A stretch of DNA of 40,088 bases from an uncultured Collinsella sp. (lineage in GTDB: Bacteria; Actinomycetota; Coriobacteriia; Coriobacteriales; Coriobacteriaceae): contig UQJA01000003.1 of assembly GCA_900541285.1 (NCBI GenBank), positions 1 to 40,088 on the forward strand, in the 5' to 3' direction. Below, one piece after another: positions 16,361-24,447 of this stretch (positions within the stretch are counted from its first letter, which is position 1; each line of letters starts with the position of its first letter). The translations under genes and the position numbers were made by a program. The notes under the pieces are model-generated. The model was not told the DNA's origin and did no database searches. It was given only the letters and a program-made list of their open reading frames with translations.

Positions 16361-17281
16361 GTGGCAACTCAGAAATTCACCGGCGTTATCCCTCCCGTCG
16401 TTGTTCCCGATACCGAAGACCACCAGCTCGACGTTGCCTCCTTTGAGCGCAGCATCAACCGCATGATCGATGCCGGCGTCGATGGCCTGTTCTTCCTGGG
16501 CTCCTCGGGCGAGGTCGTCTTCTCCACCGACGAGCGTCGTCGTCAGATCATCGCCGAGGCCGTGCGCATCGTCGATCACCGCGTGCCTGTTCTGGTCGGC
16601 ATCATCGACACCGAGACCGAGCGCATGATCGAGCACGGCAAGGTCGCCCAGGAGCTGGGCGCCGATGCCCTCGTCGCCACCTGCCCGTTCTATGCCCTGC
16701 AGGGCATGACCGAGGTCGAGGAGCACTTCCGCATCCTGCACGAGGAACTCGACCTGCCCATCTTCGCCTACGACATCCCCGTGTGCGTCCACACCAAGCT
16801 CCCCTGGAAGCTCCTTGCCAAGCTCGGCGCCGAGGGCGTTCTGGCCGGCGTCAAGGATTCCTCGGGCGATGACATCTCGTTCCGCTACCTCGTTCAGGAG
16901 AATGAGAAGAACGGCCATCCGATGAGCATCCTCACCGGTCACGAGGTTGTTGTCGACGGTGCTTACCTCGGTGGCGCCGACGGTTCCGTCCCGGGTCTCG
17001 CCAACGTTGAGCCCGAGGGCTACGTGCGCCAGTGGAAGGCCGCTCAGGCCGGTGACTGGGCTACCGTCAAGGCCGAGCAGGATCGCCTCAATGAGATTTC
17101 GCACATCTGGGATGTCACCTCGGGCGTCCAGGGCTATGCCGGTGGCGTCGGCGCCTTCAAGACCGCTATGAACCTCATGGGTATCTTCGACAGCCCGACC
17201 ATGCCGCGCCCGGTGAAGGCCATGACCGGCGAGAACGTCGAGGCGATTAAGAAGGTCCTCCAGGACAACGGTCTCCTGTAA
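16361..17281 (+). CDS. nanA: N-acetylneuraminate lyase-like aldolase (DapA/NanA family)
   Basis: This TIM-barrel class I aldolase of 306 residues should cleave N-acetylneuraminate to N-acetylmannosamine and pyruvate. GSSGE (47-51) is the pyruvate carboxylate-binding motif. Tyr137 (YDIPVCVHTKL) and the Schiff-base Lys165 (GVKDSSGD) are in the expected places. The family also includes dihydrodipicolinate synthase and sugar-acid aldolases, and the KDSSGD form is not that of E. coli NanA. The lyase role therefore rests mainly on the neighbours NanK and NanE. The GTG at 16361 follows AAGGAGATTCTT; upstream in-frame starts lie inside the previous gene. A large inverted repeat follows the stop. Confidence 0.8.
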   Translation: MATQKFTGVIPPVVVPDTEDHQLDVASFERSINRMIDAGVDGLFFLGSSGEVVFSTDERRRQIIAEAVRIVDHRVPVLVGIIDTETERMIEHGKVAQELGADALVATCPFYALQGMTEVEEHFRILHEELDLPIFAYDIPVCVHTKLPWKLLAKLGAEGVLAGVKDSSGDDISFRYLVQENEKNGHPMSILTGHEVVVDGAYLGGADGSVPGLANVEPEGYVRQWKAAQAGDWATVKAEQDRLNEISHIWDVTSGVQGYAGGVGAFKTAMNLMGIFDSPTMPRPVKAMTGENVEAIKKVLQDNGLL

Positions 17282-17286
17282 AGCCT

Positions 17287-17377
17287 CCCCAGGCACCCGA
17301 TCTTGGGGCTCAAGTGGTCGGGCGTGACCCATTAGGTCAACGCCCGACCACTTTCACCCCAACCTCGGGCACCTGGG
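17287..17377 (+). terminator. Large double-layered inverted repeat after nanA
   Basis: The core AAGTGGTCGGGCGT (17312-17325) pairs with ACGCCCGACCACTT (17340-17353), and the inner GACC pairs with GGTC. Outside it, CCCCAGGCACCCGA with TCTTGGGG (17287-17308) faces CCCCAACCTCGGG with CACCTGGG (17357-17377) as imperfect outer arms. The result is one long hairpin of about 90 bases, likely a terminator or processing site that separates transporter–nanA from nanK–nanE. Confidence 0.65.
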
Positions 17378-17451
17378 AAACCTTTACAAAGTTGCGGCGA
17401 TAACACCGCCTTCATTTCCTGTAGTTGTTTATATCTCCTAAGGAGAGCGAC

Positions 17452-18417
17452 ATGGAGAACAAGTACGTCTGCTCTGTCGATATCGGCGGAACTAAGATCG
17501 CGACTGCCATCATGGAGTACCCGGCTGACGGCAGCGTGCCCCATCCTGTTTTTGAGGCCGAGGTTCCTACCGAGGCCCAGGAGGGCGGCGAGGCCGTCTT
17601 CCAGCGTATCGAGGCGTCCATCAAGGCTGCTCTCGAGGCGAATCCCGATGTCGAGGTCCTTGGCGTCGGTATCGGTGCTGCCGGCGTCGTCGATCCCAAG
17701 ACGGGCGCCATCGCGTATGCCAATGAGATCATGCCCGGCTGGTCCGGCGTTCAGTTGGGGCCGCGTCTGCGCGAGGACCTCGGTCTTCCCGTTGCCGTCG
17801 TAGGCGACGTGCAGGCTCATGCCCTGGGCGAGGCCCACTGGGGCGTCGGCAAGGGCAAGTTCTCCGTCTTGTGTCTTGGCATCGGTACGGGCATCGGCGG
17901 CGCATATGTCGAGAACGGCCGCGTGATGCAGGGCTTCCATGGTGCTGCCGGTCATATGGGCCACATCGAGTGCTCGGCTGCCGCCGGCATTCCCTGCGCC
18001 TGCGGGCGTTCCGGCCATCTTGAGTCGGTTGCTTCGGGCACTTCCATTGGTCGTATGTACGATGAACGTTTTGGTCGCGTCGACCCCAGCCGTCCTTCGG
18101 TCGGTCGCGATGTGAACGACCTGTGCCGTGCGGGCGACGCAAAGGCGACCGAGGTTATCCATGACGCCGGCTTTGCGCTGGGGGCCAGCTTGGGCTCGCT
18201 CGCTAACATCCTGGACCCTGAGGTCATCGTGCTTTCGGGCGGCGTGATTCACCAAGGTCCCGATTGGCGTTCGCAGACGTGGAAGGATTCAGTGTACGAG
18301 GGCTATGCCAGCCAGGCGCTCGATCCGCTTCAGAACACACCGATCCTCATCGGTTCTCTGGAGGGCGATGCTCCGCTCATCGGTGCTGCTGAGCATCTTC
18401 TTGCCTCGTTGAAGTAA
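17452..18417 (+). CDS. nanK: ROK-family sugar kinase, probable N-acetylmannosamine kinase (NanK)
   Basis: This cytoplasmic kinase of 321 residues is expected to turn ManNAc into ManNAc-6-P. The N-terminal phosphate-binding motif DIGGTK is at residues 10-15. GIGTGIGGAYV and the ROK zinc signature follow (GHMGHIEC, then CACGRSGHLESVASG). In that signature the third Cys of CxCGxxGC is His, which could still bind zinc. ROK members also include glucokinases and N-acetylglucosamine kinases, so substrate is assigned by position between nanA and nanE. The ATG at 17452 follows AAGGAGAGCGAC. A hairpin separates it from nanE. Confidence 0.82.
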   Translation: MENKYVCSVDIGGTKIATAIMEYPADGSVPHPVFEAEVPTEAQEGGEAVFQRIEASIKAALEANPDVEVLGVGIGAAGVVDPKTGAIAYANEIMPGWSGVQLGPRLREDLGLPVAVVGDVQAHALGEAHWGVGKGKFSVLCLGIGTGIGGAYVENGRVMQGFHGAAGHMGHIECSAAAGIPCACGRSGHLESVASGTSIGRMYDERFGRVDPSRPSVGRDVNDLCRAGDAKATEVIHDAGFALGASLGSLANILDPEVIVLSGGVIHQGPDWRSQTWKDSVYEGYASQALDPLQNTPILIGSLEGDAPLIGAAEHLLASLK

Positions 18418-18433
18418 AAGTATCTGCTGTAGG

Positions 18434-18469
18434 AGCCTCCTGAGACAACACGCCTCGGGAGGCTGTTCT
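18434..18469 (+). terminator. Hairpin between nanK and nanE
   Basis: AGCCTCCTGAG (18434-18444) pairs with CTCGGGAGGCT (18454-18464) over 11 bp including one G-U pair, followed by GTTCT. It is probably a leaky terminator, since nanE follows 19 bases later with no clear promoter. Confidence 0.6.
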
Positions 18470-18487
18470 AAGAAAGGTTGCAGCCTT

Positions 18488-19174
18488 ATGACCGTCGATC
18501 CTTTGATTCAATCCCTGAAGGGCAAGCTCGTCGTGAGCGTTCAGGCGTATATGGGCGAGCCGCTTCGTACGCCCGAGACCATGGCGCAAATGTCTCGCGC
18601 TTGCGAGCTCGGCGGCGCCGCCGCCATTCGCTGCCAGGGCCTTGCCGACATTGCCGCCATTAAGGGTCGCTGTGAGGTTCCCGTCATCGGCCTGTGGAAG
18701 GATGGGCACGAGGGCGTTTACATCACGCCGACGCTGCGTCACGCTCGCGCCTGCGTTGCTGCCGGTGCCGATATCGTGGCGATCGACGCCACCGATCGTC
18801 CGCGCCCCGATGGCAAGACGGTCGAGGATACCCTCCGCCCGCTGCACGAGGAGGGTGTGCTCCTGATGGCGGATTGTGCCACCATCGAGGACATTCGCCG
18901 TGCTGTCGATATGGGCTTTGACCTGGTATCCACCACGCTTTCTCACGGCGTCGCCGCCATCGACTGCACCATGGCCGATGGCCCCGACCTGCCGCTCCTG
19001 CGTCAGGCGACTGAGGAATTCCCCGGCCTTCCTATCATTTGCGAGGGTCGCGTGCATACGCCCGAGGAGGCTCGCGCCGCGATCGATGCTGGCGCCTGGG
19101 CCGTTGTCGTCGGCACCGCCATCACGCACCCCACGAGTATTACGAGTTGGTTCAAGGCTGCACTTGAGGCGTAA
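18488..19174 (+). CDS. nanE: N-acetylmannosamine-6-phosphate 2-epimerase NanE
   Basis: This TIM-barrel epimerase of 228 residues converts ManNAc-6-P to GlcNAc-6-P, which then enters amino sugar metabolism. The family motifs are clear: LVVSVQAYMGEPL, a VPVIGLWK strand with the catalytic Lys region, ITPT, DIVAIDATDRPRP, MADCATIEDIRRAVDMGFD, STTLSHG, ICEGRVHTPEEAR and VVVGTAITHPTSIT. The ATG at 18488 is preceded by AGAAAGG about 11 bases upstream. It is the last gene of the sialic acid island and a strong terminator follows. Confidence 0.95.
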   Translation: MTVDPLIQSLKGKLVVSVQAYMGEPLRTPETMAQMSRACELGGAAAIRCQGLADIAAIKGRCEVPVIGLWKDGHEGVYITPTLRHARACVAAGADIVAIDATDRPRPDGKTVEDTLRPLHEEGVLLMADCATIEDIRRAVDMGFDLVSTTLSHGVAAIDCTMADGPDLPLLRQATEEFPGLPIICEGRVHTPEEARAAIDAGAWAVVVGTAITHPTSITSWFKAALEA

Positions 19175-19225
19175 GACAGGCCTCGTATCCGCTCGGGGCG
19201 GTATACTCAATATAGGCAATTGACC

Positions 19226-19262
19226 GCGCGGGATCCGGGTTGCTGGGTCCCGCGCTTGTTTT
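19226..19262 (+). terminator. Rho-independent terminator of the sialic acid operon
   Basis: GCGCGGGATCC (19226-19236) pairs with GGGTCCCGCGC (19245-19255) over 11 bp, followed by TTGTTTT. A TATACT hexamer at 19202-19207, before the hairpin, could be a -10 element. Transcripts starting there would meet this terminator before rapZ. Confidence 0.8.
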
Positions 19263-19275
19263 CGGGAGGCAGCAC

Positions 19276-20196
19276 ATGCAAAAGGGAGATGCCATGGATG
19301 CGGCGGAGCGCTCGGAGCGCATCCCCGATATCGTCATCATCACCGGAATGTCCGGATCGGGCCGCACACAGGCCATGCACGTGTTCGAGGACATGGGCTA
19401 TTTTTGCATCGATAACCTGCCTCCGCGTCTCATCGCCCAGCTTGCCGAGCTCGTTGGCATCAATACGGGCGTGGGCAGGCATCTCGCCGTCACCTGTGAC
19501 CTGCGCAGCCAGGGCTTGTTCGATGAGCTGCTCGATGCCGTTGCCGCACTCGAGGAGCGCGAGATGAGCTGTGACATCGTGTTTCTCGAGGCCTCTGACG
19601 AGGTGCTGATCCGTCGTTATAGCGAAAACCGCCGCCGCCATCCCATTGCCAAACCGGGGGAGACGACGGCCGATGCCATTCAGCGCGAGCGTCTTCAGCT
19701 TCAGGGCGTGCGCGACCGAGCCGATATGATTATCGACACGAGCCGTCTGCGCACTTCTGCGCTGCGCAACAAGCTACGCATGGCATTTTCCGAGCTGTCC
19801 GACCAGCAGCTCATGGACGTCCACGTGTTCTCGTTTGGCTTTAAGCACGGCATGCCCGTCGAGGCGGACATTATGATCGACGTCCGCTTCCTGCCCAATC
19901 CGTTCTACGATCCCGAGATGCGCACGATGACCGGTCTCGATAAAAAGGTCTCCGATTTTGTTCTGGACCATCCCAAGACCCAGGAGTTCTGGAAGGCCTG
20001 GACGCAGCTGCTCGATACGGTGATGCCCGGCTATATCGCGGAGGGCAAGCCGCAGCTTTCTATTGCCATCGGTTGCACGGGCGGTCAACACCGTAGTGTT
20101 GCCATCGCCGAGGCCACGGCACGTTATTTGGAAGGCGCCCAGTATCACGTGAGCATTTCCCATCGCGACCTGTCGCGCGCCAACACGAAAGCATAG
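19276..20196 (+). CDS. rapZ: RNase adapter protein RapZ / YvcJ-family nucleotide-binding protein
   Basis: This P-loop protein of 306 residues belongs to the RapZ family. In E. coli RapZ guides RNase E to GlmZ to control GlcN-6-P synthesis; in Gram-positive bacteria the role is less clear. The Walker A-like ITGMSGSGRT has Arg instead of the usual Lys. VFEDMGYFCIDNLPP and SENRRRHP follow, then a SFGFKHGMPVEADIMIDVRF block. The C-terminal domain has the diagnostic IGCTGGQHRSV. Two starts are plausible: ATG 19276 after GGGAGGCAGCAC, and ATG 19294 after AAAGGGAGATGCC. In many actinobacteria the order is uvrC–rapZ–yvcK–whiA; here the nan island separates it from uvrC and yvcK is absent. Confidence 0.93.
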   Translation: MQKGDAMDAAERSERIPDIVIITGMSGSGRTQAMHVFEDMGYFCIDNLPPRLIAQLAELVGINTGVGRHLAVTCDLRSQGLFDELLDAVAALEEREMSCDIVFLEASDEVLIRRYSENRRRHPIAKPGETTADAIQRERLQLQGVRDRADMIIDTSRLRTSALRNKLRMAFSELSDQQLMDVHVFSFGFKHGMPVEADIMIDVRFLPNPFYDPEMRTMTGLDKKVSDFVLDHPKTQEFWKAWTQLLDTVMPGYIAEGKPQLSIAIGCTGGQHRSVAIAEATARYLEGAQYHVSISHRDLSRANTKA

Positions 20197-20202
20197 GCCT
20201 GC

Positions 20203-21132
20203 ATGTCATTTACCGCCGAGGTGCGTGATGAGCTCGCGCGCTGCGAACCCGAATGTGAATACTGCGATTTGTCGACGCTTGCCGCCCTGACGCGTGTGAG
20301 CGGTACACTTTCGCTGGCCGGCTCCGGGCGGTATCGTTTGACGGTCGCGACCGAGACGGGCGCCGTCGCGCGCACGATGATCACACTGACGCATCGCATC
20401 CTTAAGCTCAAAACGGAATTCACCGTTCGTAAATCGGTCTTGCATAAGGTCCGTAACTATCTCATTACCTTGCCCGATCAACCCGACCTGGACAAGGCTT
20501 TGGTGCTGCTGGGCATTCTCGACCGCAGGGGAGGGCTCGTCGCTGGTGTTCCCCGGCACATCGTTGCCCGTCCCTGCTGCAGGCTTGCCTACATCCGCGG
20601 CGCGCTCATCGCCGGCGGCTTCGTGGCCGATCCACGCGGTGATTTTCATTTGGAGATCGCGGTGCAGGGCGAGCAATATGCCAAGGGGCTTTGCGATCTG
20701 TTGGAGCAGATTGGGGTCCATGCTCGTGTTAATGCACGGCGGGGGTCATATGCCGTGTACATTAAGAGCGCCGAGGAAATCGAGCATCTTTTAAAGCTGA
20801 TTGGTGCCAAGCGCAGCGTTGCCGAGATTGAGGAGGCGCGCGCGGTCAAGTTGGTTAAGAACGATGTGAACCGTCGCGTGAACGCCGAGCTCGCCAACCA
20901 GACCAGAAGCGCCGGTGCTGCCCAACATCAGCTTGCGCTTATCGATGAGCTCGAACAGCGGAGTTTGCGCGACACGCTTCCGGATGCCTTGGCGGTCTTT
21001 TGCGACCTGCGCGAGCGCTATCCCGATCTTTCGCTGCGTGATTTAGGGGAGATGGCTGACCCTCCCTTGTCGAAGTCTGCCCTCTACCATCGAGTTTTGA
21101 GGCTTGAAAAGCTCATTGAAGCAAACAGGTAG
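20203..21132 (+). CDS. whiA: DNA-binding protein WhiA
   Basis: This protein of 309 residues has an N-terminal LAGLIDADG-type fold (YIRGALIAGGFVADP segment) and a C-terminal helix-turn-helix (LSLRDLGEMADPPLSKSALYHRV split over two helices). In Streptomyces WhiA controls sporulation septation; in non-sporulating Gram-positives it affects division and chromosome segregation. The start follows rapZ by 6 bases with only a weak AGG before it, so coupled translation is likely. No clear terminator was seen in the AT-rich 21133-21325 gap before gap. Confidence 0.95.
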   Translation: MSFTAEVRDELARCEPECEYCDLSTLAALTRVSGTLSLAGSGRYRLTVATETGAVARTMITLTHRILKLKTEFTVRKSVLHKVRNYLITLPDQPDLDKALVLLGILDRRGGLVAGVPRHIVARPCCRLAYIRGALIAGGFVADPRGDFHLEIAVQGEQYAKGLCDLLEQIGVHARVNARRGSYAVYIKSAEEIEHLLKLIGAKRSVAEIEEARAVKLVKNDVNRRVNAELANQTRSAGAAQHQLALIDELEQRSLRDTLPDALAVFCDLRERYPDLSLRDLGEMADPPLSKSALYHRVLRLEKLIEANR

Positions 21133-21224
21133 GTTAAAGTATCGACTTATATACGGATTTAGCTGCTATTTTATTCTTTAAAGCGTTTTAACACAAATTT
21201 GATTTTCAATTCCGAGCATTCTCG

Positions 21225-21253
21225 TGAAATTCAAGTCAAAAAAAAGGTATATT
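21225..21253 (+). promoter_or_regulatory. Possible promoter of gap
   Basis: TATATT at 21248-21253 is a good -10 candidate in an AT-rich stretch; TGAAAT at 21225-21230 with a 17-base spacer is a weak -35. The highly expressed gap gene starts 72 bases downstream after AAAGGAGACACA. The long A run at about 21238-21245 may act as an UP-like or bending element. Confidence 0.35.
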
Positions 21254-21325
21254 AGGCGAGTGGTTAGTTTGTGGGCCTCAACGGCAGGCGCTGTAGCTTG
21301 CGGGGGCCTTACGAAAGGAGACACA

Positions 21326-22351
21326 ATGGCAGTAAAGGTTGCTATTAACGGCTTCGGTCGCATCGGTCGTCTGGCCTTCCGTCAGATGTTCGGTCATGAG
21401 GGCTCCGAGATCGTCGCTATCAACGACCTCACCTCTCCCGATATGCTCGCTTACCTGCTGAAGTACGACTCCACGCAGGGCAACTACGCTCGCGATCACG
21501 AGGTCGTTGCTGGCGAGGATTCCATCACCGTTGACGGCAAGGAGATCAAGATCTACAAGGAGGCCGACGCCAACAACCTGCCTTGGGGCGACCTTGACGT
21601 CGACGTCGTTCTCGAGTGCACCGGCTTCTACACCAGCAAGGCTAAGGCTCAGGCCCACATCAACGCTGGCGCCAAGAAGGTCGTCATCTCCGCTCCGGCC
21701 GGCAGCGATCTGCCCACCATCGTGTACAACGTCAACCATGAGACGCTGACCGCTGAGGACAACATCATCTCCGCTGCTTCCTGCACCACCAACTGCCTCG
21801 CCCCGATGGCCAAGGGTCTGAACGACTTCGCTCCCATCGTGTCCGGCATCATGACCACCATCCACGCCTTCACCGGCGACCAGATGCCGCTCGACGGCCC
21901 GCAGCGCAAGGGCAACTTCCGTCGCTCCCGCGCCTGCTCCGAGAACATCGTCCCGAACACCACGGGCGCTGCCAAGGCCATCGGCCTGGTTCTCCCCGAG
22001 CTCAACGGCAAGCTCATCGGTGCCGCCCAGCGCGTCCCGACGCCGACCGGCTCGCTGACCAACCTCTACGCCGTCGTTGACAAGAAGGTCACCGTCGACG
22101 AGGTCAACGCTGCCATGAAGGCCTACGCCGAGACCATCCCCGAGACCTTCGCCTACAACGAGGACCAGATCGTCTCCCGCGACATCGTCGGCGAGACCCA
22201 CGGCTCCATCTTCGACGCCACTCAGACCATGTGCTCTGACCTCGGCAACGGCCAGACCCTCGTTCAGGTCACCTCTTGGTACGACAACGAGAACTCCTAC
22301 ACCTCTCAGATGGTCCGCACCATCAAGTACTTCGAGAAGTTCGTTGCTTAA
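21326..22351 (+). CDS. gap: Glyceraldehyde-3-phosphate dehydrogenase
   Basis: This glycolytic enzyme of 341 residues oxidises glyceraldehyde-3-phosphate to 1,3-bisphosphoglycerate with NAD. The Rossmann start VAINGFGRIGR, the active-site block SCTTNCLAPMAKGLND with the nucleophilic Cys, and the C-terminal WYDNENSYTSQMVRT are all present. The ATG at 21326 follows AAAGGAGACACA; the longer in-frame start at 21224 would add an unlike leader. Codon use is strongly biased, as expected for high expression. A strong terminator follows, so gap can be transcribed alone before pgk. Confidence 0.97.
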   Translation: MAVKVAINGFGRIGRLAFRQMFGHEGSEIVAINDLTSPDMLAYLLKYDSTQGNYARDHEVVAGEDSITVDGKEIKIYKEADANNLPWGDLDVDVVLECTGFYTSKAKAQAHINAGAKKVVISAPAGSDLPTIVYNVNHETLTAEDNIISAASCTTNCLAPMAKGLNDFAPIVSGIMTTIHAFTGDQMPLDGPQRKGNFRRSRACSENIVPNTTGAAKAIGLVLPELNGKLIGAAQRVPTPTGSLTNLYAVVDKKVTVDEVNAAMKAYAETIPETFAYNEDQIVSRDIVGETHGSIFDATQTMCSDLGNGQTLVQVTSWYDNENSYTSQMVRTIKYFEKFVA

Positions 22352-22390
22352 TTTAGCTTTTAGCGAATAGCTCGTTGAGCGTCTAAAGAA

Positions 22391-22435
22391 GGGCGCGGCC
22401 TTATAGGGCTTACACCCTAGGGTCGCGCCCTTTTT
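22391..22435 (+). terminator. Strong terminator after gap
   Basis: GGGCGCGGCC (22391-22400) pairs with GGTCGCGCCC (22421-22430), an inner AGGG/CCCT stem extends it, and TTTTT follows. It is a typical Rho-independent terminator. Confidence 0.88.
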
Positions 22436-22491
22436 ATAAGAAATCGTCTGCCGTAATGGGAGGCAGACACGTACGAAAGGTAGAAGCAAAC

Positions 22492-23682
22492 ATGGCCTTT
22501 ACCAAGAAGACCGTCCGCGACATCGATGTCGACGGAAAGCGCGTTCTCGTCCGCGTTGACTTTAACGTGCCTATCAAGGATGGCGTCGTTGGCGACACCA
22601 CCCGTATCAAGGCTGCCCTGCCCACCATCAACTACCTCGTTGAGCACAACGCTCGCGTCATCCTCATGAGCCACCTCGGCCGTCCCGAGGGCACCGGCTT
22701 CCAGCCCGAGCTGTCCCTCGAGCCCGTCGCCAAGAAGCTCGCTGAGCTCTCTGGTCTCGACGTTGCCTTTGTCGCTGACACCTACGGCGAGAAGGCTGCT
22801 GAGGCTGTCGCCGCCGTCGAGCCGGGTAAGGTCCTCGTTCTCGAGAACGTCCGTTTTGACAAGCGTGAGAAGAAGAACGATCCCGAGATCGCCAAGAAGC
22901 TCGCTTCCTATGGTGACGTCTTCGTTCTCGATGCCTTCGGCACCGCTCACCGCGCCCAGGGTTCCGTCGTGGGCCCCGCCGCTTACCTGCCTGCCGTCGC
23001 CGGCTTCTTGCTCGAGAAGGAGGTCGACACGCTGACCGGCATCTTCGCCGAGCCCGAGCGCCCCTTCGTCGCCATCGTCGGCGGTTCCAAGGTTTCCTCC
23101 AAGATCGGCGTTCTCGATCACCTCATCGACTCCGCTGACACCCTGATCATCGGTGGCGGCATGGCCTACACCTTCTTCCTGGCTCAGGGCCTGTCCGTTG
23201 GTCAGTCCCTCAAGGAAGAGGACTGGGTCGAGCGCGCCGGCGAGATGCTCAAGAAGGCCGAGGAGAAGGGTGTCAAGATCCTACTCCCCATCGACAACCG
23301 TGTTGCCGATCACTTTGGCGAGGACGCTGTCCCCGAGGTTGTTGCTTCCGACGCTATCCCCGACGATCGTGAGGGTATGGACATCGGTCCCAAGACCGAG
23401 GAGCTCTATGCCGAGGCTGTCAAGGGCGCCAAGACCGTGTTCTGGAACGGCCCCATGGGCGTCTTCGAGTTTGACAACTTTGCTCACGGCACCCAGGCTA
23501 TCGCCGAGGCTCTCGCCGAGGCTGACTGCACCTCGATCATCGGCGGTGGTGACTCTGTCGCAGCTGTCAACAAGTTCAACCTGGCCGACAAGATGAGCTG
23601 GATCTCCACCGGTGGTGGCGCTTCCATGGAGCTCGTCGAGGGTAAGGCCCTGCCCGGAGTGGAGGCGCTTCTCGATGCCTAA
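22492..23682 (+). CDS. pgk: Phosphoglycerate kinase
   Basis: This glycolytic kinase of 396 residues moves phosphate from 1,3-bisphosphoglycerate to ADP. Family blocks include VLVRVDFNVPIKDG, VILMSHLGRPEG, LENVRFD, AVVG-type VAIVGGSKVSSKI and the C-terminal SIIGGGDSVAAV with STGGGASMELVEGKALPG. The ATG at 22492 follows GAAAGGTAGAAGC. The final codons overlap the tpiA start by 8 bases, indicating translational coupling of the two enzymes. Confidence 0.97.
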   Translation: MAFTKKTVRDIDVDGKRVLVRVDFNVPIKDGVVGDTTRIKAALPTINYLVEHNARVILMSHLGRPEGTGFQPELSLEPVAKKLAELSGLDVAFVADTYGEKAAEAVAAVEPGKVLVLENVRFDKREKKNDPEIAKKLASYGDVFVLDAFGTAHRAQGSVVGPAAYLPAVAGFLLEKEVDTLTGIFAEPERPFVAIVGGSKVSSKIGVLDHLIDSADTLIIGGGMAYTFFLAQGLSVGQSLKEEDWVERAGEMLKKAEEKGVKILLPIDNRVADHFGEDAVPEVVASDAIPDDREGMDIGPKTEELYAEAVKGAKTVFWNGPMGVFEFDNFAHGTQAIAEALAEADCTSIIGGGDSVAAVNKFNLADKMSWISTGGGASMELVEGKALPGVEALLDA

Positions 23683-24442
23683 TCGCACCCTTCTTATCGC
23701 TGGTAACTGGAAGATGAACAACGACGTCGCCGAGGCCGCCAAGCTCGCCGACGAGCTGGCTCAGGCTCTGCCCGAGGTTCCGGCTGGCGTCGAGGTGCTC
23801 GTCTGCCCTCCGACCATCGACATCACCACGGTTCATGACCGCATTCAGGCTGCCCCCATCGCCCTCGGTGCACAGAACGTGTACTGGGAGGCCAAGGGTG
23901 CCTTCACCGGTGAGTCTTCTTGCGACATGCTCAAGTCCGCTGGCTGCACCTACTGCATCATCGGTCACTCCGAGCGTCGCGACTACTTCCACGAGACCGA
24001 CGAGGATCAGAACAAGAAGGCTAAGGCTCTCGTTTCCGCCGGTCTTGTTCCCGTCTTCTGCTGCGGCGAGTCCCTCGAGGTCCGCGAGGCTGGCACCTAT
24101 GTCGAGCACGTCGTGAACCAGGTCAAGGCTGGCCTTGCTGGCCTTGAGATCACCTGCCCCAAGCAGGTCGTCGTCGCCTACGAGCCCATCTGGGCCATCG
24201 GCACCGGCAAGACCGCTACCGCCGAGGACGCTCAGGAGGTCTGCGGCGCTATCCGTGAGACCCTCAAGGAGATGTTCGGCGAGGAGCTCGCCAACGGCAT
24301 CCGCGTGCTGTATGGCGGGTCCGCCAAGCCCGGCAACATCGCCGAGCTCGTCGCCAAGCCCGACGTTGACGGCGCCCTCGTGGGCGGCGCTTCGCTCAAG
24401 GCTGCCGACTTCGCCTCTATGGTCGTCAAGGCAGGCGAGTAG
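23675..24442 (+). CDS. tpiA: Triosephosphate isomerase
   Basis: This TIM-barrel enzyme of 255 residues interconverts dihydroxyacetone phosphate and glyceraldehyde-3-phosphate. GNWKMN with the catalytic Lys, IIGHSERRDYFHETDE with the catalytic His, VVAYEPIWAIGTGKTA with the catalytic Glu, and VLYGGSAKPGN are all seen. The ATG at 23675 lies inside the end of pgk, with GGAGG about 10 bases before it. gpmI begins 5 bases after the stop. Confidence 0.97.
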   Translation: MPNRTLLIAGNWKMNNDVAEAAKLADELAQALPEVPAGVEVLVCPPTIDITTVHDRIQAAPIALGAQNVYWEAKGAFTGESSCDMLKSAGCTYCIIGHSERRDYFHETDEDQNKKAKALVSAGLVPVFCCGESLEVREAGTYVEHVVNQVKAGLAGLEITCPKQVVVAYEPIWAIGTGKTATAEDAQEVCGAIRETLKEMFGEELANGIRVLYGGSAKPGNIAELVAKPDVDGALVGGASLKAADFASMVVKAGE

Positions 24443-24447
24443 GACAT

